In this document: positions 15,499 through 23,958 of the stretch, piece by piece
Layout of the letters: each line of letters starts with the position of its first letter
How positions within the stretch are numbered: position 1 is the stretch's first letter
NCBI RefSeq assembly: GCF_000284515.1
Contig: NC_017668.1
Location: forward strand, 1,612,001 to 1,676,000
Length of the DNA stretch: 64,000 bases
DNA from: Halobacillus halophilus DSM 2266
GTDB taxonomy: Bacteria; Bacillota; Bacilli; Bacillales; Halobacillaceae
Direction of reading: 5' to 3'
Position numbers and translations under genes: made by a program
The notes under the pieces: model-generated
What the model was told of the DNA's origin: nothing
The model's database searches: none
Seen by the model: the letters and a program-made list of their open reading frames with translations, nothing else

Positions 15499-16068
15499 AT
15501 GACAAAGAGTAATAAAAAGATGTTATCCAAGGATCAAAGTGAAGAATTATTCAATGTATTGAAGGACCGTTTTGAACATAACATGCACCGCCATGAAGGC
15601 TTTGAATGGAATGCTCTTCAGGCGAAGCTCGAGGCTGACTCTGAAAAACTGTGGTCGTTGAATGAGATGGAAAGAACAGGCGGGGAACCGGACGTTGTAG
15701 GGTATGATGAAAAGAAAGACACCTACATTTTTATGGATTGTGCATCGGAAAGTCCTAAAGGCCGCCGAAGCGTTTGCTATGACCGTGAGGCGCTGGAGGC
15801 AAGAAAAAAATTCAAGCCTGAAAACAGTGCGATCGATATGGCAGCTTCCATGGGAATTGAGATCTTAACCGAAGAACAATATCGCGGGTTACAGAAAATG
15901 GGCGAGTTTGATAAGAAAACATCGAGCTGGGTCCAAACGCCGTCAGCTATTAGAGAACGCGGGGGAGCACTTTTTTGCGATCGTCGTTACGATCACGTCT
16001 TTGTCTATCACAACGGGGCAGAATCATACTACGCTGCCAGGGGCTTTCGTGGCTCCCTGATGGTCTAG
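15499..16068 (+). CDS. DUF4256 family protein
   Basis: 189 residues with the hallmarks of DUF4256: LWSLNEMERTGGEPDVVG, MDCASESPKGRRSVCYD, MGIEILTEEQYRGLQ and a C-terminal GALFCDRRYDHVFVYHNGA. Full family length. The function of the family is not established. TTAGGAGG lies upstream of ATG. Confidence 0.85.
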   Translation: MTKSNKKMLSKDQSEELFNVLKDRFEHNMHRHEGFEWNALQAKLEADSEKLWSLNEMERTGGEPDVVGYDEKKDTYIFMDCASESPKGRRSVCYDREALEARKKFKPENSAIDMAASMGIEILTEEQYRGLQKMGEFDKKTSSWVQTPSAIRERGGALFCDRRYDHVFVYHNGAESYYAARGFRGSLMV

Positions 16069-16097
16069 AGAATACTAAAGACTGACACATTGTTAGT

Positions 16098-16143
16098 TTA
16101 TAAAAGACAGGCTTGAGTGACCACTCAAGCCTGTCTTTTATAA
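16098..16143. terminator. Bidirectional terminator, 22-bp perfect stem
   Basis: Arms TTATAAAAGACAGGCTTGAG(TG) and the exact complement with a two-base loop, between two convergent genes; A-rich and T-rich ends serve both strands. Confidence 0.9.
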
Positions 16144-16154
16144 GTTTCATTTTG

Positions 16155-17180
16155 CTATTCTGCCTCTACGACAACTTTCCCGATCATTTTTCCACTTTCT
16201 ACTTTTCGATGAGCTTCACGAAGCTGCTCGGCATTCAGGCCGGTCAGCGTTTCTGTCAAAGTGGTTCGGACAGAGTTATTATCTATTTTTTCAGCGATTC
16301 GAGTTAAAATCTGCTGCTGTTCCTGCATATCTTCCGTTTCGAAAAGCGGGCGGGTGAACATAAATTCCCAGACAAAGGCAGCGCTTTTCTGCTGCAGTGC
16401 GGTAAGATCCAGGTGTTCTTCTGTTTCCACAATGCTGCAGATTTTCCCTTGCGGTGCTATGGCTTCGGTCATGTTGTCCCAATGTTCAGCTGTAGAGCTT
16501 AAACAGAAAATATAATCGACTGCATCGATTTCTAACTCTCGAAGCTGCTGTGGAAGCGGCTTCCGATGGTTAATGGTGTAATGAGCCCCGTGGTCTTTGG
16601 CCCAGTTTACGGTCTCTTCTCTTGAAGCGGTACCGATAACGGTGAGGCCGGCTTCATTGGCAAGCTGGGTGGCAATGGAACCTACTCCGCCTGCAGCACC
16701 AATAATAAGGATGGATTTTCCTTTGTTTTTATCTTCATCTGTTGAGATTCCCAATCTTTCGTAAAGAGCTTCCCAGGCGGTCAGGCCTGTTAAAGGCAAA
16801 GCGGCCGCTTCCCTGAAGGACAGAGACTGCGGTTTCTTGGCAGCAATACGTTCATCTACAAGGTGATAGTCGCTGTTCGTACCTGGACGACTGATCACAC
16901 CGGCGTAATACACTTCATCACCTGGCTCAAAAGAAGTGACGTCTTCACCAACGCTCTCTACGACGCCTGCTGCATCATAACCGAGAATTTTAGGCTCCTC
17001 TTCATCTTCTCCGTTGGCACGGACTTTTGTATCTACTGGATTTACAGAAACGGCTTTAATTTTCACGAGAATATCACGACCCGAAGCTTCGGGCTTGTCT
17101 ATGGTGACATCAACCAGGCTGTTATCTTCAGAAATGGGTAAATGCTTATATAATCCTACGGCATTCATTTGTTCCGTCAT
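16155..17180 (-). CDS. Zinc-binding-type alcohol dehydrogenase / quinone oxidoreductase (MDR)
   Basis: 341 residues of the medium-chain dehydrogenase/reductase family. The GroES-like half has VSVNPVDTKVRANG and ILGYDAAGVVESVG; the Rossmann half has LIIGAAGGVGSIATQLA and IGTASREETVNWAKDHG. The catalytic Cys-type zinc ligands of true alcohol dehydrogenases are absent, as in NADPH:quinone reductase-like members and B. subtilis YogA. ATG start; the ribosome site is AAAGGATG on the minus strand. Confidence 0.85.
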   Translation of the reverse strand: MTEQMNAVGLYKHLPISEDNSLVDVTIDKPEASGRDILVKIKAVSVNPVDTKVRANGEDEEEPKILGYDAAGVVESVGEDVTSFEPGDEVYYAGVISRPGTNSDYHLVDERIAAKKPQSLSFREAAALPLTGLTAWEALYERLGISTDEDKNKGKSILIIGAAGGVGSIATQLANEAGLTVIGTASREETVNWAKDHGAHYTINHRKPLPQQLRELEIDAVDYIFCLSSTAEHWDNMTEAIAPQGKICSIVETEEHLDLTALQQKSAAFVWEFMFTRPLFETEDMQEQQQILTRIAEKIDNNSVRTTLTETLTGLNAEQLREAHRKVESGKMIGKVVVEAE

Positions 17181-17384
17181 GCTATCATCCTTTCTTTACT
17201 ATCCTTACTTCATCTTCCACTTAAAAGGAGTTGTGAAACGCCGGCCGCCCCTGATTGGAAGCAATATTGATGTATGTAAACTTGTTAGAAAGACAAACTG
17301 GGTTCTGCAGGAAGTTCATTCATTCATAATCCCCTTGTACATATGCTATGATAATAGAAAATTAGATTTCAGGGGGATACGTTT

Positions 17385-18359
17385 TTGGATATTCAATTTA
17401 TTAAATGCCATGGCTCTGGCAATGACTTTATCCTGATTGATGAGCTCACGCATGGTTACACGTTTACCGAAAAAGAAAGAGAGGACCTTTCCATTTTATT
17501 ATGTGACCGGAACGATGGGATTGGTTCTGATGGTATCCTATTCGTAATGGATAGTGATAAAGCGGAAGCGAGAATGCGTATGTTTAATTCGGATGGCACG
17601 GAAGCGGAAATGTGCGGCAATGGCCTCCGCTGTGTGGCCAGACACGTATTGGAAAAAGAGGGTAAGACCCATATTGCGGTCGAGACGGAAAAAGCGATGC
17701 TTGCTGTTAGTCAGGTGGAAGAGATTTTTCCAGGCATCGATACTTTTTCGGTCGCCATTGAACCGGTATCGTTTGAGCCTGCTTCGCTTCCGGTCCGCGT
17801 GGATACCGAGCCGGCTTCGAAAACGACTATTCCGGGACTGCCCGAGCATTTGACCTTTACGGCGTTAAGCGTACCGAACCCTCATATCGTTGCTATTGTG
17901 GAAGACATTAACCAGGAAGAGCTTGCCCATGTGGGGGAAAAAGCGAACCAGTTACCTGAAGTGTTCCCTAACGGTGTGAACGTCAGTTTTATGAAACTCT
18001 TAGAAAAAAATAAAGTTTTCGTCCAGACATTTGAACGCGGCGTTGGTCTGACCAATGCCTGCGGAACGGCTATGTCTGCTTCTTCTCTTGTTTCTACCAT
18101 TCATGGACCGAATGAAACAGGCGAACCGATTGTGGTCATTAACAAAGGCGGACTTGTTAACTGTGTGGTTGAGAAAGAAAAGGAAAGTTTCTCCATTCAG
18201 CTAAGAGGGAATGCAACGAATGTATACGAAGCCATGGTGCAGCTCGACTGGAGCTCACGTACTTTTCACGTGGAAAACAGGAAAGAATTTACCGAAGAAC
18301 AGACGAAATATGAAAAATTAGAAGCTTATGCAGCTTCGCAAATAGGTGGTGACTCTTAA
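17385..18359 (+). CDS. dapF: Diaminopimelate epimerase
   Basis: Interconverts LL- and meso-diaminopimelate in the lysine and cell-wall precursor pathway. [15 protein letters not shown] opens the protein. The two catalytic cysteines are in [14 protein letters not shown] and [12 protein letters not shown]. The TTG start follows CAGGGGG. 324 residues, about 40 longer than the usual family length, with extra residues at the C-terminus (from about 285: [19 protein letters not shown]), a feature of some Bacillaceae forms. The stop codon overlaps the start of the next gene (TAATG), implying co-translation. Confidence 0.93.
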   Translation: MDIQFIKCHGSGNDFILIDELTHGYTFTEKEREDLSILLCDRNDGIGSDGILFVMDSDKAEARMRMFNSDGTEAEMCGNGLRCVARHVLEKEGKTHIAVETEKAMLAVSQVEEIFPGIDTFSVAIEPVSFEPASLPVRVDTEPASKTTIPGLPEHLTFTALSVPNPHIVAIVEDINQEELAHVGEKANQLPEVFPNGVNVSFMKLLEKNKVFVQTFERGVGLTNACGTAMSASSLVSTIHGPNETGEPIVVINKGGLVNCVVEKEKESFSIQLRGNATNVYEAMVQLDWSSRTFHVENRKEFTEEQTKYEKLEAYAASQIGGDS

Positions 18360-18757
18360 TGATCAAAACGTTCGATGTAAAAACAGATAATCATGACCAG
18401 ATGATTGATGTCACGTCTAAAGTTGAACAGTGGATCAAAGATGAAGGGATAACCGATGGTGTCGTCATCGTATCCTCGAAGCATACGACAGCAGGCTTAA
18501 CGGTAAATGAAAATGCCGATCCAGATGTAAAAACGGATATGCTGCGCCGCTTCAGGGAAGTTTACCCGTGGGATATGGCAGAAGATCGTCATGCCGAAGG
18601 GAATACAGCTGCGCACATGAAAACGAGTACAGTCGGCCATTCCCAGACGCTGATTATTGAGGACGGAAATCTCGTCCTCGGCACATGGCAGGGGCTGTAT
18701 TTCTGTGAATTTGACGGCCCGCGAAGCCGTAAGTTTACAGCGAAAATATTGAAGTGA
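18359..18757 (+). CDS. YjbQ/UPF0047 family protein
   Basis: 132 residues with [46 protein letters not shown] and [16 protein letters not shown], the conserved His/Asp/Glu pattern of the UPF0047 (E. coli YjbQ) family. Members have been credited with a weak secondary thiamine-phosphate synthase activity; the physiological role is uncertain. Overlaps dapF by one base. Confidence 0.88.
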   Translation: MIKTFDVKTDNHDQMIDVTSKVEQWIKDEGITDGVVIVSSKHTTAGLTVNENADPDVKTDMLRRFREVYPWDMAEDRHAEGNTAAHMKTSTVGHSQTLIIEDGNLVLGTWQGLYFCEFDGPRSRKFTAKILK

Positions 18758-18766
18758 TCGAAGTGT

Positions 18767-18800
18767 CGTCCGGGTGAATACATGCTCGGGCGCTTTTTTT
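18767..18800 (+). terminator. Intrinsic terminator of the dapF operon
   Basis: CGTCCGGG pairs with CTCGGGCG (one G-U pair and one mismatch), followed by seven T. Confidence 0.7.
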
Positions 18801-18907
18801 AGAATAGACTAGAACGTATTCATGATGGTTTGCAGGACGGAAAACTTGCTGATATCTACCGATCCAATTGAAAAAGTCCATAATTTTTTCAGGTTGAAAG
18901 GAAAAGG

Positions 18908-19117
18908 ATGTTCATGAACCATTTTAAAAATAAACGATACTGGATCCTGATGCCTCCCTTTTTATTAATGACCGTGTTACTAGTAATTTTTCTCCCTATT
19001 GAATATAGATGGTACTCATTTTTACCGATTGTCGTGTTTTGGATGGTTTACTACATTTGGAACTATTATTCTGAAAAGGATAATAACATGCAAAATGACG
19101 AGCGTTCCCTCTATTAA
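18908..19117 (+). CDS. Two-helix membrane microprotein, paralogue of the gene at 11639
   Basis: 69 residues: polar N-terminus, helix ILMPPFLLMTVLLVIFLP, loop IEYRWYS, helix FLPIVVFWMVYYIWNYY and charged tail. It shares its layout and the FLPIV and Y-x-W/YS-x-K positions with the array protein at 11639 but has no array repeats around it. GAAAGGAAAAGG precedes the ATG (a second ATG two codons later is equally possible). Confidence 0.65.
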   Translation: MFMNHFKNKRYWILMPPFLLMTVLLVIFLPIEYRWYSFLPIVVFWMVYYIWNYYSEKDNNMQNDERSLY

Positions 19118-19174
19118 TTACTTTAATAATTTATCTTCATAAGCTCGATTAAGCGCGTCAGAACTTATTTATAT

Positions 19175-19210
19175 AAATCTTGAAAATAATTGAAATTATT
19201 TTCAAGATTT
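19175..19210. promoter_or_regulatory. Perfect 17-bp inverted repeat upstream of the MetOD1-like gene
   Basis: AAATCTTGAAAATAATT, GA, then the exact complement. It ends 69 bases before the ATG at 19279, no gene ends just before it within 55 bases, and it lacks a GC-rich stem, so an operator is more likely than a terminator. No known operator consensus was matched. Confidence 0.6.
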
Positions 19211-19278
19211 AAGAGTATCCGAATTACAAATTGGTAATAGAGAGGTATATAATAAGTCTAACAGGGAGGGTAATCAGC

Positions 19279-19926
19279 ATGCCATCATCACTCAGCGGGA
19301 CATTATTCCTATCCAAACTGATCACTCAATATGCTCATTTACATGAACGCACAGTCGGCAGACATGCAGAAGAATATATCCGGCAATTAGGAATTCGAAC
19401 AGGAGAATGGATTGAGTCATTCTATAGCGAGAAGAATGAACAGTGGTCTGTGGAACGCTACGCCGAAGTTATTGTAGATATAAAAAACTCTATTGGCGGC
19501 CATTTCCGAATCGCGGAAGTACATCCGGACAAGGTGATTGTTAAAGCGACAGGATGCCCTTTTGGCGATGTTGTCAAAGATGCTCCTCACCTGTGTGCCA
19601 TGACTTCAAGTGTCTTTGGAGGCATCGCCGCGCGACGGATGGGGTATGGAAAAGTCAATTTGAGAAAACGGATTGCTAAGGGTGATGCCGGCTGTGAAGT
19701 AGTCATTTACTTTCAACCGACAGATGAGGAAGAGGGAAGCGTTTATGAAAACCTGCCTATCACCCCTTCCTATGGAAATCCTTTTATCTGGGACGAAGAA
19801 GCGATCGAATCATTAGGAGAAGAACTTCGGAAAAGTGATGAGATGGTTGTGAAGTTACTAGATGAATTGGAGTCTTTAAAAGAAGAAGTCGAAACACTAA
19901 AAGCTGAAAAGAAATCACTCACATGA
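19279..19926 (+). CDS. Methanogen-output-domain-1-like (MetOD1) regulator-type protein
   Basis: 215 residues. The central domain has KATGCPFGDVVKDAPHLC and GDAGCEVVIYF, the conserved Cys pattern of MetOD1/V4R-related ligand- or metal-binding domains. The C-terminus (residues ~185-215) is a coiled coil rich in Leu and Glu, ending LKAEKKS. The ATG was chosen for GGGAGGG six bases upstream. Such proteins are usually annotated as transcriptional regulators or sensors; neither DNA binding nor ligand is visible. The large palindrome 69 bases upstream may be its operator. Confidence 0.6.
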   Translation: MPSSLSGTLFLSKLITQYAHLHERTVGRHAEEYIRQLGIRTGEWIESFYSEKNEQWSVERYAEVIVDIKNSIGGHFRIAEVHPDKVIVKATGCPFGDVVKDAPHLCAMTSSVFGGIAARRMGYGKVNLRKRIAKGDAGCEVVIYFQPTDEEEGSVYENLPITPSYGNPFIWDEEAIESLGEELRKSDEMVVKLLDELESLKEEVETLKAEKKSLT

Positions 19927-19936
19927 TTTTTAGAAG

Positions 19937-19967
19937 GACTTTGCGATAGAGGCAAAGTCTTTTTTTA
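19937..19967 (+). terminator. Intrinsic terminator
   Basis: GACTTTGC and GCAAAGTC arms followed by seven T. Confidence 0.85.
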
Positions 19968-19976
19968 TGCTCTTCT

Positions 19977-20015
19977 GACGGCCCAATTGAGGAGTCGCAC
20001 GGCCCAAATACCCCA
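19977..20015. repeat. Short intergenic GCACGGCCCAAT-type repeat
   Basis: Two units, GACGGCCCAATTGAGGAGTC and GCACGGCCCAAATACCCC, of a motif also present near 28905-28975 and 59472-59550. Confidence 0.55.
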
Positions 20016-20086
20016 TTTAAAAAATTGAAGTAGGAAATAAACTATACCGTATGCTGCAGCATAGCTATAATCCCATTACGTGCCTC

Positions 20087-20917
20087 TTAATTCGTTAACT
20101 TTCCCTCTAAAAATTCAAGGATCGGTAAGGTAACTGCGTATAAATACATATTTCGTGCCAATGGCTGCCCATTAATAGGAAGAAACACGACCCCTTTATA
20201 CTCAATCTGCTCCACCATGATTTCAGGAAGATAAGCAATTCCAAGTCCGAGAGAAACGAGTCCCGCCATAGCATGATACTGGGTTTCTATCGTTTCTCCT
20301 TTGAACTGCTTCTCCTCCATAATAGTCTTCAACTGATTGGTGAGGGAGCCTTCTGGAGGAATAATTTGTGGTTCTTTCATGCACTGTTCGATGGTTACTT
20401 CTTCCAAGGAAGCAAGTTTTGAGGTAAGAGGAACGGCTGCCAGAAAGTTGTCCCTGAACAAAAACTTCGAGTAAAGGTTCGAGTAAGATGGCTCATCTTG
20501 AATGATCGCTGCGTCAATTTCGTCTGCTTCTAATAAAGGCAGTAAATCCCGACTGTCGTCTTTAATCGTCGTAACATGAAAATTCGTTTGGATGAGTTTA
20601 TCGTAATGGCGGTGAATAAAATAGCTGCTAATCATAGGAGTGGAACCGAAGCGGATTTGATCATGGTCTCGATAATGATGAATGGTTCGTTCAATTTGCG
20701 CAAATAGGGGCTTTAAATCTTTATATAGCGCATGCCCTTTGTCCGTTAAGTCTACACCTCGCACCGACCGATCAAATAAAGGGAAGCCAAGTTCCTCTTC
20801 TAACAACTTCATTTGTTTGCTTAGAGCCGGCTGCGAAATATAAAATATTTCCGCTGCTTTCGTAAAACTTCTCCATTCAGCAATTTCCAGAAAGTACTTG
20901 ATTTTGTGTAATAGCAA
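20087..20917 (-). CDS. LysR family transcriptional regulator
   Basis: 276 residues. The N-terminal winged helix (FLEIAEWRSFTKAAEIFYIS, QPALSKQMKLLEEELG, LFDRS) is followed by the LysR effector domain with IRFGSTPMI and LGLGIAYLPEIM. The TTG start at 20917 is 9 bases after AAAGGAG; the longer frame upstream has no site. It is divergent from the SMR gene pair and probably controls it through the ATAACTT palindrome in between (inference from layout). Confidence 0.88.
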   Translation of the reverse strand: MLLHKIKYFLEIAEWRSFTKAAEIFYISQPALSKQMKLLEEELGFPLFDRSVRGVDLTDKGHALYKDLKPLFAQIERTIHHYRDHDQIRFGSTPMISSYFIHRHYDKLIQTNFHVTTIKDDSRDLLPLLEADEIDAAIIQDEPSYSNLYSKFLFRDNFLAAVPLTSKLASLEEVTIEQCMKEPQIIPPEGSLTNQLKTIMEEKQFKGETIETQYHAMAGLVSLGLGIAYLPEIMVEQIEYKGVVFLPINGQPLARNMYLYAVTLPILEFLEGKLTN

Positions 20918-21013
20918 CAGGATGCTCTCCTTTCTTTTTCTATAACTTAGCGTAATGGAATGGCTGATACAAAAGGTTTCATCATACAATAACTTCTATA
21001 TTTTACTTTTAGT

Positions 21014-21028
21014 ATAACTTAAAGTTAT
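21014..21028. promoter_or_regulatory. Likely LysR operator
   Basis: ATAACTT-A-AAGTTAT, a perfect 7-1-7 dyad of the T-N11-A class, in the divergent promoter region. A related half-site, TATAACTTAGCGTAA, lies at 20941-20955. Confidence 0.6.
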
Positions 21029-21110
21029 GATTTCATAAATTTTTTGTATTACCTCTGCGAAGGATTCAGGCGTTATTCTGTAAATAAGAGCAGATGAAGA
21101 AGGAGGGCCA

Positions 21111-21458
21111 ATGATGAAAAACGTATATATTCTGTTGGGACTATCCATTATCTTAGAGGTAATTGGAGCTACTTTTATGAAGTACACGAGCGGATTCGAA
21201 AACGCAGCGGCCAGTGTGGTCGTCATACTCAGCTATCTATTGGCATTGACTTTATATATCATTATTACAAAAAATCATGAACTGGGAATGATAAATGCTT
21301 TATGGTCAGGTGGAGGGACGGGGCTAGTCACCATCCTCGGTATAATTTTGTTCGGTGAGACGACAAGTTTTCAAAAAATGGTCGGTGTAGTGCTAATACT
21401 TTCCGGCATTTATGGACTCAATACGAGAGGTCGTTCTATGAAAGGAGTGCATTCTTAA
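21111..21458 (+). CDS. SMR family efflux protein, Glu-containing subunit
   Basis: 115 residues, four helices. IILEVIGATFMKYTSGF carries the essential membrane glutamate of small multidrug resistance transporters; INALWSGGGTGLVTILGII is the third-helix region. GAAGGAGGG precedes two adjacent ATGs (21111, 21114). The next gene starts at the base after its stop codon, so the two proteins are made together and probably form a heterodimer like EbrAB or YkkCD. The substrate is not deducible. Confidence 0.85.
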   Translation: MMKNVYILLGLSIILEVIGATFMKYTSGFENAAASVVVILSYLLALTLYIIITKNHELGMINALWSGGGTGLVTILGIILFGETTSFQKMVGVVLILSGIYGLNTRGRSMKGVHS

Positions 21459-21755
21459 ATGGGGTATCTAATTGCGGCGCTTATACTGGCAGCTCTTGGC
21501 CAGGTTACTGTGAAATTATCCCTTGGGTTCAAACGTATTCTTCCAAGTCTTCTATCCTTTGTACTGTTTGGGTTATGTATTTACTTTCTAACCCTTTCGG
21601 TTCAATATATTGAAGTAGGGATCGCCTACGCGGTCTGGTCAGGGGTATCCATTGCAGCGACAACCCTGCTTGGTATTTTATTTTTTAACGAAAAAATAAC
21701 GCGAAGAAAACTGGTTAGCACGCTATTGATTCTAGTCGGCGTGGTTATTCTGTAA
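21459..21755 (+). CDS. SMR family efflux protein, partner subunit lacking the membrane Glu
   Basis: 98 residues with four helices. IEVGIAYAVWSGVSIAATTL is a canonical SMR signature. At the position equivalent to the essential Glu of EmrE and of its partner (LEVIG), this protein has LAALG, an alanine. The Lys and Gly-Phe that follow are retained (VTVKLSLGF). It therefore probably cannot couple protons alone and depends on the partner subunit (inference). Confidence 0.85.
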   Translation: MGYLIAALILAALGQVTVKLSLGFKRILPSLLSFVLFGLCIYFLTLSVQYIEVGIAYAVWSGVSIAATTLLGILFFNEKITRRKLVSTLLILVGVVIL

Positions 21756-21842
21756 ACATGACCCCTATTAAACATAACCTCTGTTAAACGGTATTGATGA
21801 TTTTTGAGAATAGGTTTATTAAGCTAGACGGCCGGATTTAGT

Positions 21843-21885
21843 AAAAAAAGGCGCAGAGCTTATTACAAAGCTCTGCGCCCTTTAA
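21843..21885. terminator. Bidirectional terminator
   Basis: GGCGCAGAGCT and AGCTCTGCGCC arms flanked by seven A on the left and TTT on the right, between convergent genes. Confidence 0.88.
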
Positions 21886-21893
21886 TTAGAGAA

Positions 21894-23138
21894 TCAGCAC
21901 ATGGAATCTTTCGGACTAGGATTCTTCAAACCAAACAACGGACGGATAAACAAGGCGAGATACGTGCCGGCAAGCGCCATAATCATCCAAACCCAGCCGT
22001 GCAGACTGAAGGAGGCGATGCCGCCGAAATAAGCACCGATGTTACAGCCAAAGGCCAGACGGGCTCCGTACCCCATCAAGCCGCCGCCTATAACAGAAGC
22101 CGCTGCAATACCGGGTTTAATTTTTCCAGGTTTAAAGTTTCCCTGAAAGGAAGCGGCAATGAAAGCGCCAAGAATGATGCCGAAGTTCATCACGCTGGTG
22201 GAATCAGCCAGTACCGTTTTATTTAAAGCATCCGAACCTTGCCAGTACGTCCAGCTTGCGACATCTACACCAAAGATCTGAAGGAATTTAGATCCCCAGA
22301 GGGCAAAGGCTGAGGTGATGCCCCATGGATTGCCGCGTACCGTCAGGGTGATCGCATTCAGTATTCCGAGAATAACGGCAGCGACAAGGAGCGGCCAAGC
22401 GCCTCTCCAGAGCTTCTTCCATCCGCTTGTCGTCGTTAGCGGTGTCATTTGCGGCGGGTTTTTCCTGCGTGCAAATTTAACGGTCGCTCCGTAGATCCCT
22501 AGAAAAATAAGAATCTGCAGAACCCAGCCGCCGAAGTAGCCTAAGCCTGTGCTTTCTGCAAGAGAAATGGCCGGCAGGGACGGTAGGTCGCGCCAGAAAC
22601 CTATGTGATAGGCACCGAGTACAGATCCTCCGATAAATCCAAGAAGCGTTAGGAACATGGAAGATTTACCGCCGCCAACCGTATAGAGTGTACCAGATGC
22701 GCAGCCGGAGCCCATCTGCATGCCGATTCCGAACATGAAGGAACCAGCGACGACGGCTAATCCGGCTGGAAAGACATACCCTTGCGGTGCAACGCCTGTA
22801 AAGCTGAAGCCGGTTGCTAAAATGATGGCAAACAGCGTGGTAGCAACGGCGAGCATAAGCATGTGAGCCTGAAGCCCTTGCACGTTACCAACGGAAATTA
22901 ATCTTCTAAAGGCAGAAGTAAAACCAAAACGAGCGTATAACAAGGCTAGACCAAAGGCTAACCCTATAACGAAAAGAACGCCCTGCGTCCATGTTGTGAC
23001 TTGAACAATCGTGATAAATAGTAGTGCAGATATAAGAACACCCAGCCAGACGAACGGTTTTTGAACAGGTTCCAGTTCGCCTACAGCCGTGGAAGACGGC
23101 CGGTTTTCGTAGCTGGTTTGAGAAACAGCTTGAGCCAT
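21894..23138 (-). CDS. YeeE/YedE family (TsuA-like) sulfur-compound transporter
   Basis: 414 residues, roughly ten membrane helices in two related halves, each with the family cysteine motif: MGSGCASGTLYTVGGG in the first and LAFGCNIGAYFGG in the second. In TsuA these cysteines relay thiosulfate through the membrane, so thiosulfate or a related sulfur ion is the likely substrate. No TusA/TsuB-type sulfurtransferase gene is adjacent. AGGAGG lies before the ATG on the minus strand. Monocistronic with a terminator. Confidence 0.87.
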   Translation of the reverse strand: MAQAVSQTSYENRPSSTAVGELEPVQKPFVWLGVLISALLFITIVQVTTWTQGVLFVIGLAFGLALLYARFGFTSAFRRLISVGNVQGLQAHMLMLAVATTLFAIILATGFSFTGVAPQGYVFPAGLAVVAGSFMFGIGMQMGSGCASGTLYTVGGGKSSMFLTLLGFIGGSVLGAYHIGFWRDLPSLPAISLAESTGLGYFGGWVLQILIFLGIYGATVKFARRKNPPQMTPLTTTSGWKKLWRGAWPLLVAAVILGILNAITLTVRGNPWGITSAFALWGSKFLQIFGVDVASWTYWQGSDALNKTVLADSTSVMNFGIILGAFIAASFQGNFKPGKIKPGIAAASVIGGGLMGYGARLAFGCNIGAYFGGIASFSLHGWVWMIMALAGTYLALFIRPLFGLKNPSPKDSMC

Positions 23139-23470
23139 AAATTAAAACCTCCTAATTCCTATTTGTTTACTTTGTTTTATAACTTTCATTATTGTAAGGG
23201 ATTGTCCTTCTAAATGTAAATCGTTGTGCATAGAATGAGATAAATAAAAAGAAATACAGTCTTAACGAAGACTTAACACTTTCAGTTTTGGACAAGTGGT
23301 ACACTATGAGTGAAGACAGGACAGCTGATTAATAATAAAATTTGGAGGGATGTCTTATACCTGTCGCTTGCCTAACTTTCAGTCGTTGGTTTTTCCTTGG
23401 GTCCATTAAATCAAGTCGAAGAACTTCCTGGCGAACATCTGGCGCACCTCCCCCAGCATAATTACATAAT
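23139..23470. other. Promoter-side intergenic region
   Basis: Upstream DNA of the transporter gene. A ribosome-site-like GGAGGG at 23343 is followed by ATG and a 19-codon frame (starting MSYTCRLPN); it was not accepted as a gene because nothing else supports it. No other feature seen. Confidence 0.4.
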
Positions 23471-23505
23471 AAAGCCGCGTCCTTTAAAGGCGCGGCTTCT
23501 TTTGC
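23471..23505 (+). terminator. Intrinsic terminator-like hairpin
   Basis: AAGCCGCG and CGCGGCTT arms followed by CTTTTG. Confidence 0.7.
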
Positions 23506-23573
23506 GTATTTCACGATTAAAGCAGAGGTGGGGAGGGTAAAGAGTAAATATCTTACATAAAAGGAGTGGTACG

Positions 23574-23810
23574 ATGGCAAGTAAGAAAGAATGGCAGGTA
23601 GTCTTTTTGCTCGATAGTAAACGAGTAATTACGCATGAGTTGGATTTAAGTGAGGCGATGGATCAGAGGGAGGCTTCTGAGTTTATTGTGAAACAACTGG
23701 ACCGCGGTTCCTGGTGGTTCCTTGAGGACGGGGTCGTGCTGCATACGAAAGCTGTCGAAGGCTTCTACTTAGAAGAAGGTGCCGACCGAACCGATTTCTC
23801 CAGAGAGTAA
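23574..23810 (+). CDS. Conserved-looking hypothetical protein (78 aa)
   Basis: Soluble, acidic, with a WQVVFLLDSKRVITHELDL strand pattern and RGSWWFLEDGVVLHT. AAAAGGAG lies before the ATG and a terminator follows. Family not recognised. Confidence 0.6.
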   Translation: MASKKEWQVVFLLDSKRVITHELDLSEAMDQREASEFIVKQLDRGSWWFLEDGVVLHTKAVEGFYLEEGADRTDFSRE

Positions 23811-23813
23811 GGA

Positions 23814-23853
23814 TAAAAGCCCAGCTTCGCTTAAAATGGAGATGGGCTTTTTT
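23814..23853 (+). terminator. Intrinsic terminator
   Basis: AAAAGCCCA and TGGGCTTTTTT arms around a 20-base loop. Confidence 0.75.
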
Positions 23854-23958
23854 GGTAAAAGTGGAGGCTCGTTACAGTTGATTAAATCAGTGCACAATTT
23901 CGAAAGGTGATAGAAAAAGTAAGAAGGATGATTATGGATTCTTCGGAGGGGTTACACC

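Noticed and set aside
21029-21110. Guanidine (ykkC-type) riboswitch upstream of the SMR pair
   Set aside because: Leader is only about 80 bases and lacks the conserved riboswitch core; a LysR operator explains the region better.
23350-23409. 19-codon frame with GGAGGG upstream (MSYTCRLPN...)
   Set aside because: Too short, with no terminator or conservation evidence; noted in the intergenic entry.
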